DNA of 64,000 nucleotides from Neptunicoccus sediminis (GTDB lineage Bacteria > Pseudomonadota > Alphaproteobacteria > Rhodobacterales > Rhodobacteraceae): the NCBI RefSeq assembly GCF_001719615.1, contig NZ_MDVX01000001.1:682001-746000 (forward strand), given 5' to 3'. The notes beneath the pieces are model-generated. The model was not told the DNA's origin, did not search any database, and saw only the letters and a list, made by a program, of their open reading frames with translations. A program made the position numbers and the translations under genes. Positions 1 through 7,966 of the stretch are shown here, one piece after another (positions within the stretch are counted from its first letter, which is position 1; each line of letters begins with the position of its first letter).

Positions 1-380
1 AGGCTGCGGACGTAAAAGAGGGTGATGCCAGCGATCACGGCGCCGAGTGCGCCAAGGCTCCAGCGGTCCCAACGGGTGCGCACTGCCAGCAGGAACAGCG
101 CCGCGCCGATCAGAAGGGACCCGAGGTATCCGGCGGAGAGGGTCATAAAACGGCTGCCGCCTCGGCTGAGAACATGGCCCGATTCATTGGCGTTGATTAC
201 GAACTCTACGACCGTGCCACCCGTGAGGATCGTCGCAGCGGCGTGGGCGGATTCGTGAAAGAAAACCGTGAGCAATCGCAAGGGTAACAGCGCGGGCGTG
301 CGCCAGAAAGCAAAGACCAGCGCCACCAGCAGCAACAATTGCCAGTGGTCGCGCAGGAAGGCAGCTGCCCTAGACGTCAT
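1..380 (-). CDS. M50-like membrane zinc metalloprotease, partial (3' end outside window)
   Basis: The first 126 codons of a leftward gene are visible; the end lies beyond position 1. Translating the minus strand from the ATG at 380-378 gives a hydrophobic N-terminal segment, then a second segment carrying HESAH (an HExxH zinc site) near residue 43, followed by further hydrophobic stretches. This layout fits the Peptidase_M50B-like family of integral membrane proteases. The substrate is unknown. The ATG overlaps the stop of the upstream RutR-like gene (370-372) by 11 bases, so the two are probably translationally coupled. The downstream half and second metal ligand cannot be seen. Confidence 0.72.
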   Translation of the reverse strand, partial: MTSRAAAFLRDHWQLLLLVALVFAFWRTPALLPLRLLTVFFHESAHAAATILTGGTVVEFVINANESGHVLSRGGSRFMTLSAGYLGSLLIGAALFLLAVRTRWDRWSLGALGAVIAGITLFYVRS

Positions 381-1011
381 GATCCAAGCGCGGTGTCAGC
401 ATGCCGCGAAACAGATGGTCGAGATGGGTCTGTGCCGCTGTAAAACGGTCCTCACCCGCGTGCCCCAGCACCGCCTGCACCTGCACATCGAAATCCGCAT
501 AGTGTTGCGTGGTGGACCAGATGGAGAAAATCAGGTGATGCGGATCAAGCGGCGCGATTTTGCCGGCGTCGATCCAGCTTTGGATCAGGCGGCATTTTTC
601 ATCCGTCAGGGACTTTAGCGGGCCTTGCAGCTCTGCGATGATGTTGGGTGCGCCTTGCAGGATTTCGTTGGCGAACAGGCGGCTTTCGCGGGGATAGTCC
701 CGCGACATTTCCAGCTTGCGGGTTACATAGGCGCAGATCTCGTCTACCGGATTATCGCTCTCACCCAGATGTTCCAGCGGTTCCAGCCATGTATGCAGCA
801 AACGGTCCAGCAACACGCGGTGGATCGCTTCCTTGCCGTCGAAATAATACAGGATATTCGGCTTGGACAGACCCGCCTGCGCTGCGATCTGGTCGATGGT
901 CGAGCCGCGAAAGCCGTAGGTGGAAAAGACCTCTAGCGCTGCATCGAGGATCTGCCGTGTTTTCTGGCGCTGGATTCGGGTGTTGCCCTTGGTGGAAGCT
1001 GCGCGTGCCAT
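370..1011 (-). CDS. rutR: RutR-like TetR family regulator
   Basis: A 213-residue TetR-type repressor. The N-terminal helix-turn-helix (about residues 20-65, including GLSKPNILYYF) and the C-terminal half resemble E. coli RutR as I remember it: LEMSRDYPRESRLF, QGAPNIIAELQGPLKSLTDE and STTQHYADF have close counterparts. RutR senses uracil (and in some reports thymine) and controls pyrimidine degradation. A second RutR-like paralogue lies just upstream on the same strand, and two RutR-type palindromes sit in front of the divergent pyrimidine operon. Which paralogue binds them cannot be told by reading. The gene overlaps the M50-like gene downstream by 11 bases. Confidence 0.85.
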   Translation of the reverse strand: MARAASTKGNTRIQRQKTRQILDAALEVFSTYGFRGSTIDQIAAQAGLSKPNILYYFDGKEAIHRVLLDRLLHTWLEPLEHLGESDNPVDEICAYVTRKLEMSRDYPRESRLFANEILQGAPNIIAELQGPLKSLTDEKCRLIQSWIDAGKIAPLDPHHLIFSIWSTTQHYADFDVQVQAVLGHAGEDRFTAAQTHLDHLFRGMLTPRLDHDV

Positions 1012-1048
1012 AGTCTAATGCCTTGTGTCTTTGAAAGCGGGGGCAGGG

Positions 1049-1684
1049 TCAGATCGTGACCCCGATCCCTTTGAGGATAATCTGTTTGACCGACGCTTTT
1101 GCCACCTGCCATTCCGCATCCGACAGTGCAGCGTTGCGGTTCAGGGTTTTAATCTGGTGGCCGAAATCGGCGTAATGTTGCGTTGTGGCCCAGATCATAT
1201 AAAGCAGGTGGCGCGGGCTGATCGGGTCCATCAATCCGGCCTCGATCCATGCGTCGATGGCTTTGATCCGTGAATCCGTCCATTCCACCAACGTGGTTTC
1301 AAGGTAATCCTGAATGATCGGCGCACCGTGCATCACCTCGGATGCCCAGACTTTGGAGCCTGCCGGACGGGTGCGGCTGATCTCCATTTTTGCCTCGATA
1401 TAAGCACCGATTCCTTCGGCGGGCCCGTCTGCGACTTCAAAGCTTCCGGCGGCTTGCAACCAGACATCAAAAATGTTGGACACCACCTGCCGGTAGAGTT
1501 CTTCTTTCGTTGAGAAATAATAATGCACATTGGCTTTGGGCAGGTCTGCTGCATCCGCGATCAACTGCATTGTAGCACCGCCAAACCCTTCCTCTGCAAA
1601 GATTTTCTCTGCTGCCTGCAAAATAACCACTTCTTTCTCGCGGCGCTTATTTTGCTTGCGGACAGGGGCAGTATCTGGGTTCAT
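1049..1684 (-). CDS. second RutR-like TetR family regulator
   Basis: A 211-residue TetR-type regulator paralogous to its downstream neighbour. Shared landmarks are the helix-turn-helix ending in LPKANVHYYF, an ISRTRP stretch matching MSRDYP in the neighbour, HGAPIIQDYLETTLVEWTDS, and the TTQHYADF segment typical of RutR-type C-terminal domains. It is divergently transcribed from the hydrolase/dihydropyrimidinase operon, and its start is 22 bases from the nearer of two RutR-type palindromes, so it likely represses that operon and itself. Divergence from the neighbour suggests a different ligand, perhaps a dihydropyrimidine or ureido compound; that part is inference. Confidence 0.83.
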   Translation of the reverse strand: MNPDTAPVRKQNKRREKEVVILQAAEKIFAEEGFGGATMQLIADAADLPKANVHYYFSTKEELYRQVVSNIFDVWLQAAGSFEVADGPAEGIGAYIEAKMEISRTRPAGSKVWASEVMHGAPIIQDYLETTLVEWTDSRIKAIDAWIEAGLMDPISPRHLLYMIWATTQHYADFGHQIKTLNRNAALSDAEWQVAKASVKQIILKGIGVTI

Positions 1685-1706
1685 TCAAAGCACTTTCAGA
1701 AAATTC

Positions 1707-1722
1707 TTGACCGAATGGTCAG
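1707..1722. promoter_or_regulatory. RutR-type operator 1
   Basis: TTGACCGAATGGTCAG is a near-perfect match to the RutR consensus TTGACCA-N2-TGGTCAA. It lies between the divergent starts of the TetR paralogue (1684) and the hydrolase (1793). Its centre is 31 bp, about three helical turns, from the second palindrome, which would allow cooperative binding on one face of the DNA. Confidence 0.8.
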
Positions 1723-1737
1723 GGTGCATTCATAGTC

Positions 1738-1753
1738 CTGACCATATGGTCAG
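1738..1753. promoter_or_regulatory. RutR-type operator 2
   Basis: CTGACCATATGGTCAG is a perfect 16-bp palindrome containing the TGACCA/TGGTCA arms of the RutR consensus. It ends 40 bases before the hydrolase start codon, a position suited to repression of that operon. Confidence 0.85.
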
Positions 1754-1792
1754 AAAAAGACCAACGCAAGATGCATGACAGGGAGAAGACTC

Positions 1793-3043
1793 ATGGCGGC
1801 ACCAGCAAGCAACCTTAGGATCAACGCCGACCGTCTGTGGGACAGTCTGATGGAGATGGCCAAGATCGGCCCTGGCGTTGCGGGCGGGAACAACCGGCAA
1901 ACCCTGACGGACGAGGATGGCGAAGGCCGCGCCCTGTTCCAGAAATGGTGCGAAGAGGCGGGCTGTAGTATGGGGCTCGACACGATGGGCAATATGTTCG
2001 CCCGGTTTGAAGGCACTGATCCAGATGCGCTGCCGGTCTATGTGGGATCGCACCTTGATACCCAACCCACGGGCGGCAAATACGATGGCATCCTCGGGGT
2101 GCTCGGCGGTTTGGAGATCCTGCGCTCGATGAATGATTTGGGCGTGAAGACGAAGCATCCGATTGTGGTGACGAACTGGACCAATGAGGAAGGCACGCGC
2201 TTTGCCCCGGCGATGCTGGCTTCCGGCGTTTTTGCCGGAATGCACTCGCAGGAGTGGGCTTACGACCGCGAAGACGCCGAAGGTCTGAAGTTCGGGGACG
2301 AGCTGGCGCGGATCGGCTGGAAGGGCGACGAGCCTGTGGGCGAACGCAAGATGCACGCATTTTTCGAGTTGCACATCGAACAGGGGCCGATTCTGGAAGC
2401 GGAAGGCAAGGACATCGGTGTTGTCACCCACGGGCAGGGTCTGTCCTGGACGCAAGTGACCGTCACCGGCAAGGACGCCCATACCGGCAGCACGCCGATG
2501 CCCATGCGCAAAAACGCAGGTCTTGGCATGGCGCGGATGCTGGAAAAGGTTGAAGAAATCGCATGGTCCCACAAACCCGATGCGGTGGGCGCGGCAGGGC
2601 ATATCGACGTTTACCCCAACTCGCGCAATGTGATTCCGGGCAAGGTTGTGTTCACGGTCGATTTCCGCTCCCCGCAGCTTGATGTGATCGAAGATATGGA
2701 GAGCCGCTTTAAGGCAGCAGCGCAGAAAATTGCCGACGATATGGGACTGGGTGTAGAGTTCGAAAAGGTCGGCGGTTTTGATCCGGTGGAATTTGACGAA
2801 GGCTGCGTCACAGCCGTGCGCAACGCGGCGGAACGGCTCGGCTATTCCCACCGCAACATCGTATCCGGTGCGGGGCATGACGCCTGCTGGATCAACCGCA
2901 TGGCCCCGACTGCGATGGTGATGTGCCCCTGTGTAGACGGGCTGAGCCATAACGAAGCGGAAGAGATTTCCAAGGAATGGGCCGCAGCCGGTGCCGATGT
3001 TCTGATGCACGCGGTGCTGGAGACCGCGGAGGTTCAGGGGTGA
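1793..3043 (+). CDS. Zn-dependent hydrolase, beta-ureidopropionase / N-carbamoyl amino acid amidohydrolase type
   Basis: A 416-residue M20-type amidohydrolase of the AmaB/HyuC/beta-alanine synthase group, which hydrolyses N-carbamoyl-beta-alanine or N-carbamoyl amino acids to the amino acid, CO2 and ammonia. Expected binuclear metal ligands are visible: H87 in GSHLDTQ, D98 in GGKYDG, E132/E133 in TNEEGTR, H194 in ELHIEQGP and H386 in LSHNEAEE. I chose the ATG at 1793 because GGGAGAAG (1781-1788) precedes it at good spacing; an in-frame ATG at 1775 adds six residues but lacks a Shine-Dalgarno sequence. Two RutR-type operators precede it. With the dihydropyrimidinase downstream it forms the last two steps of reductive pyrimidine breakdown. 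Strict substrate preference cannot be read from sequence. Confidence 0.9.
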   Translation: MAAPASNLRINADRLWDSLMEMAKIGPGVAGGNNRQTLTDEDGEGRALFQKWCEEAGCSMGLDTMGNMFARFEGTDPDALPVYVGSHLDTQPTGGKYDGILGVLGGLEILRSMNDLGVKTKHPIVVTNWTNEEGTRFAPAMLASGVFAGMHSQEWAYDREDAEGLKFGDELARIGWKGDEPVGERKMHAFFELHIEQGPILEAEGKDIGVVTHGQGLSWTQVTVTGKDAHTGSTPMPMRKNAGLGMARMLEKVEEIAWSHKPDAVGAAGHIDVYPNSRNVIPGKVVFTVDFRSPQLDVIEDMESRFKAAAQKIADDMGLGVEFEKVGGFDPVEFDEGCVTAVRNAAERLGYSHRNIVSGAGHDACWINRMAPTAMVMCPCVDGLSHNEAEEISKEWAAAGADVLMHAVLETAEVQG

Positions 3044-3210
3044 TTGACATCCTCTCCGTAAAGTCCGGATGCAGGGTCCGAAAAGGGAAAGACTGACGAA
3101 ACGAAGCAAACACTCCGCATTGGCGGGATATTTCGGGTCAAACCCGGTGTGTCCGCGCTTTTGGTGCCGGCAAGGGGCTGGCGCGAGGTGGAAAAACAGG
3201 GAGATAACAC

Positions 3211-4674
3211 ATGACAACCAAAGTCATCAAAGGCGGAACGGTTTGCACGGCGGATCGGGCTTGGAAAGCGGATGTTCTGATCGAAGGGGAAACGATCAAG
3301 CAAATCGGTGAAGACCTGAAGGGCGATGAATATATTGACGCCGAAGGCGCCTATGTCATTCCGGGCGGGATTGATCCCCACACCCATCTTGAAATGCCCT
3401 TTATGGGGACCACCGCCGCAGAAACCTTTGAATCCGGCACATGGGCGGCGGCGGCAGGGGGCACCACCATGCTGGTAGATTTCTGCCTGCCAGGTGAGGA
3501 CGGCTCTATCGTCAACGGTATCAAGGAATGGCACCGCAAATCCGCACCGCAGATTTGTTCGGACATCGGCTACCACATGGCGGTGACAGGCTGGAACGAG
3601 CAGATATTCGAGGAGATGAAAACCGCCGTGGATATGGGCGTGAACTCTTTCAAACACTTTATGGCCTATAAAGGCGCGCTGATGATCGAGGATGACGAGA
3701 TGTTCGCCTCTTTCCAGCGCTGCAAGGAACTCGGCGCGCTGCCGATGGTCCATGCGGAAAACGGTGATCTGGTGGCGATCCTGCAAGAGAAATACATGAA
3801 CGAAGGGATCACCGGCCCCGAAGGTCACGCCTATTCCCGTCCGCCCGAACTGGAAGGCGAAGCCGCCAACCGCGCGATCACCATTGCGGATGCTGCAGGC
3901 GTGCCGCTGTATATCGTGCATGTGTCTTGCGAGCAGGCCCACGAGGCGATCCGCCGTGCCCGTCAGAAGGGCATGCGTGTCTACGGAGAGCCGCTGATCC
4001 AGTTCCTGACGCTGGATGAGAGCGAATATTTCAACAAGGACTGGGACCACGCCGCCCGCCGTGTCATGTCACCGCCCTTCCGCAACAAGAAACATCAGGA
4101 CAGTCTCTGGGCCGGTCTGCAAGCGGGTTCATTGCAAGTGGTCGCGACCGATCACGCCGCCTTTAACACCGAACAGAAACGCGCAGGGCGGGATGATTTC
4201 CGGATCATTCCGAACGGGTCTAACGGGCTGGAGGAACGTCTTGCCGTGCTCTGGACCGAAGGGGTGGAAACAGGCCGCCTGACACCGCAGGAATTTGTCG
4301 CGGCAACCTCGACCAATGTGGCGAAGATCCTCAACATCTATCCCAAAAAGGGCGCGATTGTTGAAGGGGCGGATGCCGATATTGTTGTCTGGGATCCGAA
4401 AATTTCCAAAACGATCTCACCCAGCAACCATCATTCCGTGCTGGATTATAACGTGTTTGAGGGGTTCGAGGTCACAGCTAACGCCCGCTACACCCTCAGC
4501 CGTGGGGATGTGATCTGGGCTTGGGGCAAGAACTCCCAGCCGCAACCGGGTCGGGGCCGCTTCGTGCCGCGTCCGGCTTTCCCGTCGGCCCATACCGCCC
4601 TGTCGAAGTGGAAGGAACTGAATTCCCCCCGCAAGATAGAGCGGGATCCGATGAACATTCCGGCAGGGATTTAA
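3211..4674 (+). CDS. hydA: dihydropyrimidinase (D-hydantoinase family)
   Basis: A 487-residue cyclic amidohydrolase that opens 5,6-dihydrouracil/dihydrothymine (or hydantoins) to N-carbamoyl-beta-amino acids. Metal-site residues are recognisable: H57 and H59 in DPHTHLE, the probable carboxylated lysine K154 in FMAYKG, VHAENGD, VHVSCEQ, and the catalytic Asp in ATDHAAF. Length matches the family. AGGGAGATAACAC precedes the ATG at 3211. A 167-base gap separates it from the hydrolase gene; it holds a TTGACA near 3047 without a convincing -10, so I assume one operon. Its product is the substrate of the hydrolase upstream. Confidence 0.93.
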   Translation: MTTKVIKGGTVCTADRAWKADVLIEGETIKQIGEDLKGDEYIDAEGAYVIPGGIDPHTHLEMPFMGTTAAETFESGTWAAAAGGTTMLVDFCLPGEDGSIVNGIKEWHRKSAPQICSDIGYHMAVTGWNEQIFEEMKTAVDMGVNSFKHFMAYKGALMIEDDEMFASFQRCKELGALPMVHAENGDLVAILQEKYMNEGITGPEGHAYSRPPELEGEAANRAITIADAAGVPLYIVHVSCEQAHEAIRRARQKGMRVYGEPLIQFLTLDESEYFNKDWDHAARRVMSPPFRNKKHQDSLWAGLQAGSLQVVATDHAAFNTEQKRAGRDDFRIIPNGSNGLEERLAVLWTEGVETGRLTPQEFVAATSTNVAKILNIYPKKGAIVEGADADIVVWDPKISKTISPSNHHSVLDYNVFEGFEVTANARYTLSRGDVIWAWGKNSQPQPGRGRFVPRPAFPSAHTALSKWKELNSPRKIERDPMNIPAGI

Positions 4675-4736
4675 GACATGCGCCGCGCCCGTTTTGCTGA
4701 TCCTCAGAGGCGCGGGCCACAGTGCCGGGGGCGATC

Positions 4737-5144
4737 ATGACCCCCGATGCAATACTGGAAACCGCGCTCTACGCCCGCGATCTGGATGCGGCTGCCGCGT
4801 TCTACAGCGAAGTTTTCGGACTGGAAGAAGTGCTGCGGGTCGAGGGGCGGCATGTGTTTTTCGGCTGCGGGCCGGGCATGTTGCTGATCTTCAACCCCGA
4901 AGCCACAAAACAGGCGTCCGGCGGTCTGCCCGTGCCAACCCACGGTGCAGAAGGGCAGGGACACATGTGCTTTCGCGCCAGCGGTGCGGATATGGACCGC
5001 TGGGCTGAGCATCTTTCAAAATTGAACATTGCCATTGAAGCGGATTTCCAATGGCCAAACGGCGCACGTTCTATCTACGTCAGAGATCCGGCAGGGAATT
5101 CGGTCGAAATATCAGAGCCTAAACTCTGGAATCGGCCCACTTGA
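4737..5144 (+). CDS. VOC family (glyoxalase/bleomycin resistance-like) protein
   Basis: A 135-residue vicinal-oxygen-chelate fold protein. It has the pattern ALYARDLDAAAAFYSEVFGL near the N-terminus and the ending SIYVRDPAGNSVEISEP, whose Glu is a usual metal ligand in the family. GGGGGCG at 4727-4733 supports the ATG at 4737; a GTG at 4722 in frame is the longer alternative. It sits inside the pyrimidine operon between hydA and the transporter ATPase gene, which suggests it acts on an intermediate or by-product of this pathway, possibly an aldehyde or a lactonisation/isomerisation step. No specific reaction can be assigned. Confidence 0.8.
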   Translation: MTPDAILETALYARDLDAAAAFYSEVFGLEEVLRVEGRHVFFGCGPGMLLIFNPEATKQASGGLPVPTHGAEGQGHMCFRASGADMDRWAEHLSKLNIAIEADFQWPNGARSIYVRDPAGNSVEISEPKLWNRPT

Positions 5145-5163
5145 TAAAAACAGAAAGCAGGGA

Positions 5164-5943
5164 ATGAACGACACTGTAATTTCGGCAGAAAACCTCAGCC
5201 TTACGTTTGAGACCAACGACGGACCGGTCCACGCGCTCAAGGATATAAATCTTGATATCGCCAAGGGTGAATTTGTCTCTTTCATCGGACCTTCGGGCTG
5301 CGGAAAAACCACTTTCCTGCGCTGCATGGCCGATCTGGAGACCCCCACGGGCGGCGAAATCACGGTGAATGGCGTCACCCCCCGCGAGGCCCGCAAATCC
5401 CGCGCTTATGGTTATGTGTTTCAGGCGGCTGGGCTATACCCGTGGCGCACTATCGGCGGGAATATCCGCCTGCCGCTGGAAATCATGGGGTATTCCAAAG
5501 AGGATCAGGCCAGACGGGTGCAGCAGGTGCTCGAACTGGTGGAACTCGACGGATTTGATCGCAAGTTTCCGTGGCAATTGTCCGGCGGGATGCAACAACG
5601 GGCCTCTATCGCCCGCGCGCTGGCCTTTGATGCCGATATTTTGCTAATGGACGAACCCTTCGGGGCGCTCGATGAAATTGTGCGGGACCACCTGAACGAA
5701 CAACTCCTTGACCTCTGGGCGCGCACGGAAAAAACCATCGGTTTCGTGACCCACTCCATCCCCGAAGCGGTCTATCTCTCTACCAAGATCGTTGTGATGT
5801 CTCCGCGTCCGGGACGGATTGCCGATGTCATCGACAGCCCGCTACCCAAAGAACGCCCCCTTGAAATCCGCGACACGCCGGAGTTCATAGAGATCGCCCA
5901 TCGTGTTCGGGACGGGCTGAGGGAAGGGCATGCGGATGGGTAA
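5164..5943 (+). CDS. ABC transporter ATP-binding protein (SsuB/ThiZ type)
   Basis: A 259-residue ABC ATPase of the nitrate/sulfonate/taurine/HMP-importer class. Walker A is GPSGCGKTT (residues 42-50), the Q-loop is FQAAGLYPW, the signature is LSGGMQQRASIARAL, Walker B is ILLMDEPFGALD and the switch histidine is in VTHSIPEA. The ATG at 5164 follows AGCAGGGA closely and starts 19 bases after the VOC gene; the open frame reaches upstream to 5029 but that part overlaps the VOC gene. It would energise the two permeases encoded after a 275-base gap. Neighbours suggest import of a pyrimidine-related compound; the specificity is inferred. Confidence 0.92.
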   Translation: MNDTVISAENLSLTFETNDGPVHALKDINLDIAKGEFVSFIGPSGCGKTTFLRCMADLETPTGGEITVNGVTPREARKSRAYGYVFQAAGLYPWRTIGGNIRLPLEIMGYSKEDQARRVQQVLELVELDGFDRKFPWQLSGGMQQRASIARALAFDADILLMDEPFGALDEIVRDHLNEQLLDLWARTEKTIGFVTHSIPEAVYLSTKIVVMSPRPGRIADVIDSPLPKERPLEIRDTPEFIEIAHRVRDGLREGHADG

Positions 5944-6218
5944 AAACCTGTTTTCACCTATCACGCCCGCCGCTGACAGGGACGCGCGACCTCTCTTTGC
6001 GCGCGCCCCTGCGATTTTGACACTTTTGCCCTATAGGGAGGGTAAAGCGGCTTCAACGTTCACGGCCATCGGCTCTCCAGCCTGTACCGCAGAATCATTT
6101 TGCGACAGAAATGGTTTCAATGTTCTTAAAATACTCAAAGAAAATTTCGCGGGCCTTGGCCGCAGAACGCCTCCGGCGGGAGTATTTGGCGGAACATTGA
6201 AGCGGGAGGGCGTTTGCG
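5944..6218. other. 275-base intergenic gap inside the transporter operon
   Basis: This gap separates the ATPase gene from the permease genes it should serve. It holds a small palindrome CCCTATAGGG (6029-6038), a possible -35 TTGACA at 6017 without a good -10, and the long inverted repeat at 6115-6202 described separately. No open frame in it looks like a gene. Confidence 0.6.
6115..6202. repeat. REP-like imperfect inverted repeat
   Basis: The left arm (6115-6136) reads TTTCAATGTTC-TTAA-AATACTC. The right arm (6180-6202) reads GAGTATTTGGCGGAACATTG and AAG, the approximate reverse complement of the left. About 43 bases of GC-rich sequence lie between the arms. The right arm recurs in the spacers at 27870 and 48840, so this is a dispersed element of the genome rather than an accidental hairpin. 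It could act on mRNA stability or partial termination within the operon. Confidence 0.65.
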
Positions 6219-7094
6219 ATGCGTAACGTTCTGCCTGTTCTCACGGTCGTACTGGCGCTTTTTGCGCTCTGGTATGGCGGGGCTGTACTGCTCAACAAAA
6301 ACTGGTCCTATGACAAGGCGCAACGTGCGGGTGTCGAACTGTCGTTCAGCGAGATGGTCAAGGATACGATGACGCAGGAGAAGCCGCGTCTGCCGCCGCC
6401 CCATCAGGTGGGTGCGGAGTTGTGGAAGACTACGGGGGCAATGGTGCAGCGGGGGCGGGCGTTCAGCAAACGCTCGCTGATTTATCACGGCTGGATCACC
6501 CTGTCCTCTACTGTGCTTGGCTTTGTTTTTGGCACCGGTCTGGGAATTTTGCTGGCCATTGGCATCGTGCATAACCGCGCGATGGATAAATCTGTGATGC
6601 CGTGGATCATTGCCAGCCAGACCATCCCGATTCTGGCGATTGCGCCAATGATCGTGGTGGTTCTGGCCAGTGCGCAGGTGGATGACTTGATCGCCAAGGG
6701 TGTGATTTCCATGTATCTTTCCTTCTTCCCTGTGGTGGTTGGCATGGTGAAGGGGCTGCGCTCGCCCGATCATATGCAGATGGATCAGATGCGGACGTGG
6801 AATGCCTCGCGCGGGCAGACCTTTTGGAAGTTGCGGCTTCCGGCTTCGGCCCCCTATCTTTTTGCCTCGCTTAAGGTGGGGATTGCGGCGAGCCTGATTG
6901 GTGCGGTGGTGGCTGAACTGTCGCTGTCGCAGGACGGCGGACTTGGTGCGCGGATGCTGGTGGGCAGTTATTACGGTCAGACCATACAAATCTGGTCGGC
7001 GCTGATCGCGGCGGCAACGCTGGCGGCGCTTATGGTGGCCCTGATCGGGCTGATCCAGACGGTGACACTGAAACGGATGGGGATGGCGCAATGA
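6219..7094 (+). CDS. ABC transporter permease (ThiX/SsuC-like)
   Basis: A 291-residue inner-membrane permease with an N-terminal transmembrane helix, an extended polar segment (about residues 30-85) and then five or so membrane helices in the BPD_transp_1 pattern (LTLSSTVLGFVFGTGLGILL ... GAVVAELSL). The long N-terminal insertion before the core is unusual compared with the paired permease. It overlaps the next permease by four bases (ATGA at 7091-7094), so the two are translationally coupled and probably form a heterodimer. Confidence 0.88.
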   Translation: MRNVLPVLTVVLALFALWYGGAVLLNKNWSYDKAQRAGVELSFSEMVKDTMTQEKPRLPPPHQVGAELWKTTGAMVQRGRAFSKRSLIYHGWITLSSTVLGFVFGTGLGILLAIGIVHNRAMDKSVMPWIIASQTIPILAIAPMIVVVLASAQVDDLIAKGVISMYLSFFPVVVGMVKGLRSPDHMQMDQMRTWNASRGQTFWKLRLPASAPYLFASLKVGIAASLIGAVVAELSLSQDGGLGARMLVGSYYGQTIQIWSALIAAATLAALMVALIGLIQTVTLKRMGMAQ

Positions 7095-7930
7095 TCTGGA
7101 TTGTAAGCGTATTGGTGTTTTGGGGGGCTGCATGGTGGGTGAATGTTATCCTGACCGCGCAAAAACCGAACCGTTTTAACAGTTTCGCTGTGCCAGCCTT
7201 GTTTGGCATCACGCTGTTGCTGCTGTGGGAAGGCATGGTGCGCGGGTTCGGGATCAATCCGGTGCTGCTGCCACCGCCCTCGGCCATTGCGGTGACGTTC
7301 TCGGAAAACCTGCCGGTGCTTTGGGGTGATTTTGTGCAAACATTCGTCAAAGGTGCGCTGTCCGGTTACATCATCGGCTGCGGAGCGGCGATTTTGGTGG
7401 CGGTTGCGGTGGACCGCAGCCCGTTTTTGCAACGGGGCTTGCTGCCGGTCGGAAATTTTGTGGCCGCCCTGCCGATTATCGGGCTGGCGCCGATTATGGT
7501 GATGTGGTTCGGGTTTGACTGGCAGTCCAAAGCGGCGGTGGTTGTGGCGATGGTGTTCTTCCCTGTTCTGGTGAACACGGTGCAGGGGTTGCAGGCGTCG
7601 GACGCCATGCAGCGGGATCTGATGCGCACCTATGCGGCGAGCTATCCGCAAGCCCTGATGAAGCTTCGCCTGCCCGCAGCCATGCCGTTTATTTTCAACG
7701 GTTTGAAGATCGCCACCACGCTGGCCCTGATCGGGGCGATTGTGGCGGAGTTCTTCGGTTCTCCGATCCGCGGCATGGGCTTTCGCATCTCGACAGAAGT
7801 GGGACGTCTGGCGCTGGATATGGTTTGGGCCGAAATCACCGTCGCGGCGATTGCAGGGTCGGCCTTTTACGGTTTGGTCGCCCTGCTGGAAAAAGGAGTC
7901 ACCTTCTGGCACCCTTCACAGAGAGGGTAG
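7091..7930 (+). CDS. ABC transporter permease (ThiX/SsuC-like)
   Basis: A 279-residue permease, the likely partner of the preceding gene. Hydrophobic segments are present at the N-terminus and throughout, with the BPD_transp_1 core (GALSGYIIGCGAAILVAVAV, PIIGLAPIMVMWFG, TLALIGAIVAEFFG). The start ATG overlaps the previous stop. The gene ends 36 bases before the binding-protein gene. Confidence 0.9.
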   Translation: MIWIVSVLVFWGAAWWVNVILTAQKPNRFNSFAVPALFGITLLLLWEGMVRGFGINPVLLPPPSAIAVTFSENLPVLWGDFVQTFVKGALSGYIIGCGAAILVAVAVDRSPFLQRGLLPVGNFVAALPIIGLAPIMVMWFGFDWQSKAAVVVAMVFFPVLVNTVQGLQASDAMQRDLMRTYAASYPQALMKLRLPAAMPFIFNGLKIATTLALIGAIVAEFFGSPIRGMGFRISTEVGRLALDMVWAEITVAAIAGSAFYGLVALLEKGVTFWHPSQRG

Positions 7931-7966
7931 AAATAATAAAAACGAATCAACAAGGAGAGAGAGAAA

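Noticed and set aside
3044-3210. Possible internal promoter before hydA (TTGACA near 3047)
   Set aside because: No -10 element at suitable spacing; the gap was left as part of one operon.
1730-3217. 495-residue frame on the minus strand
   Set aside because: It runs antisense through the M20 hydrolase, whose metal ligands and ribosome site are clear, and itself shows no motif.
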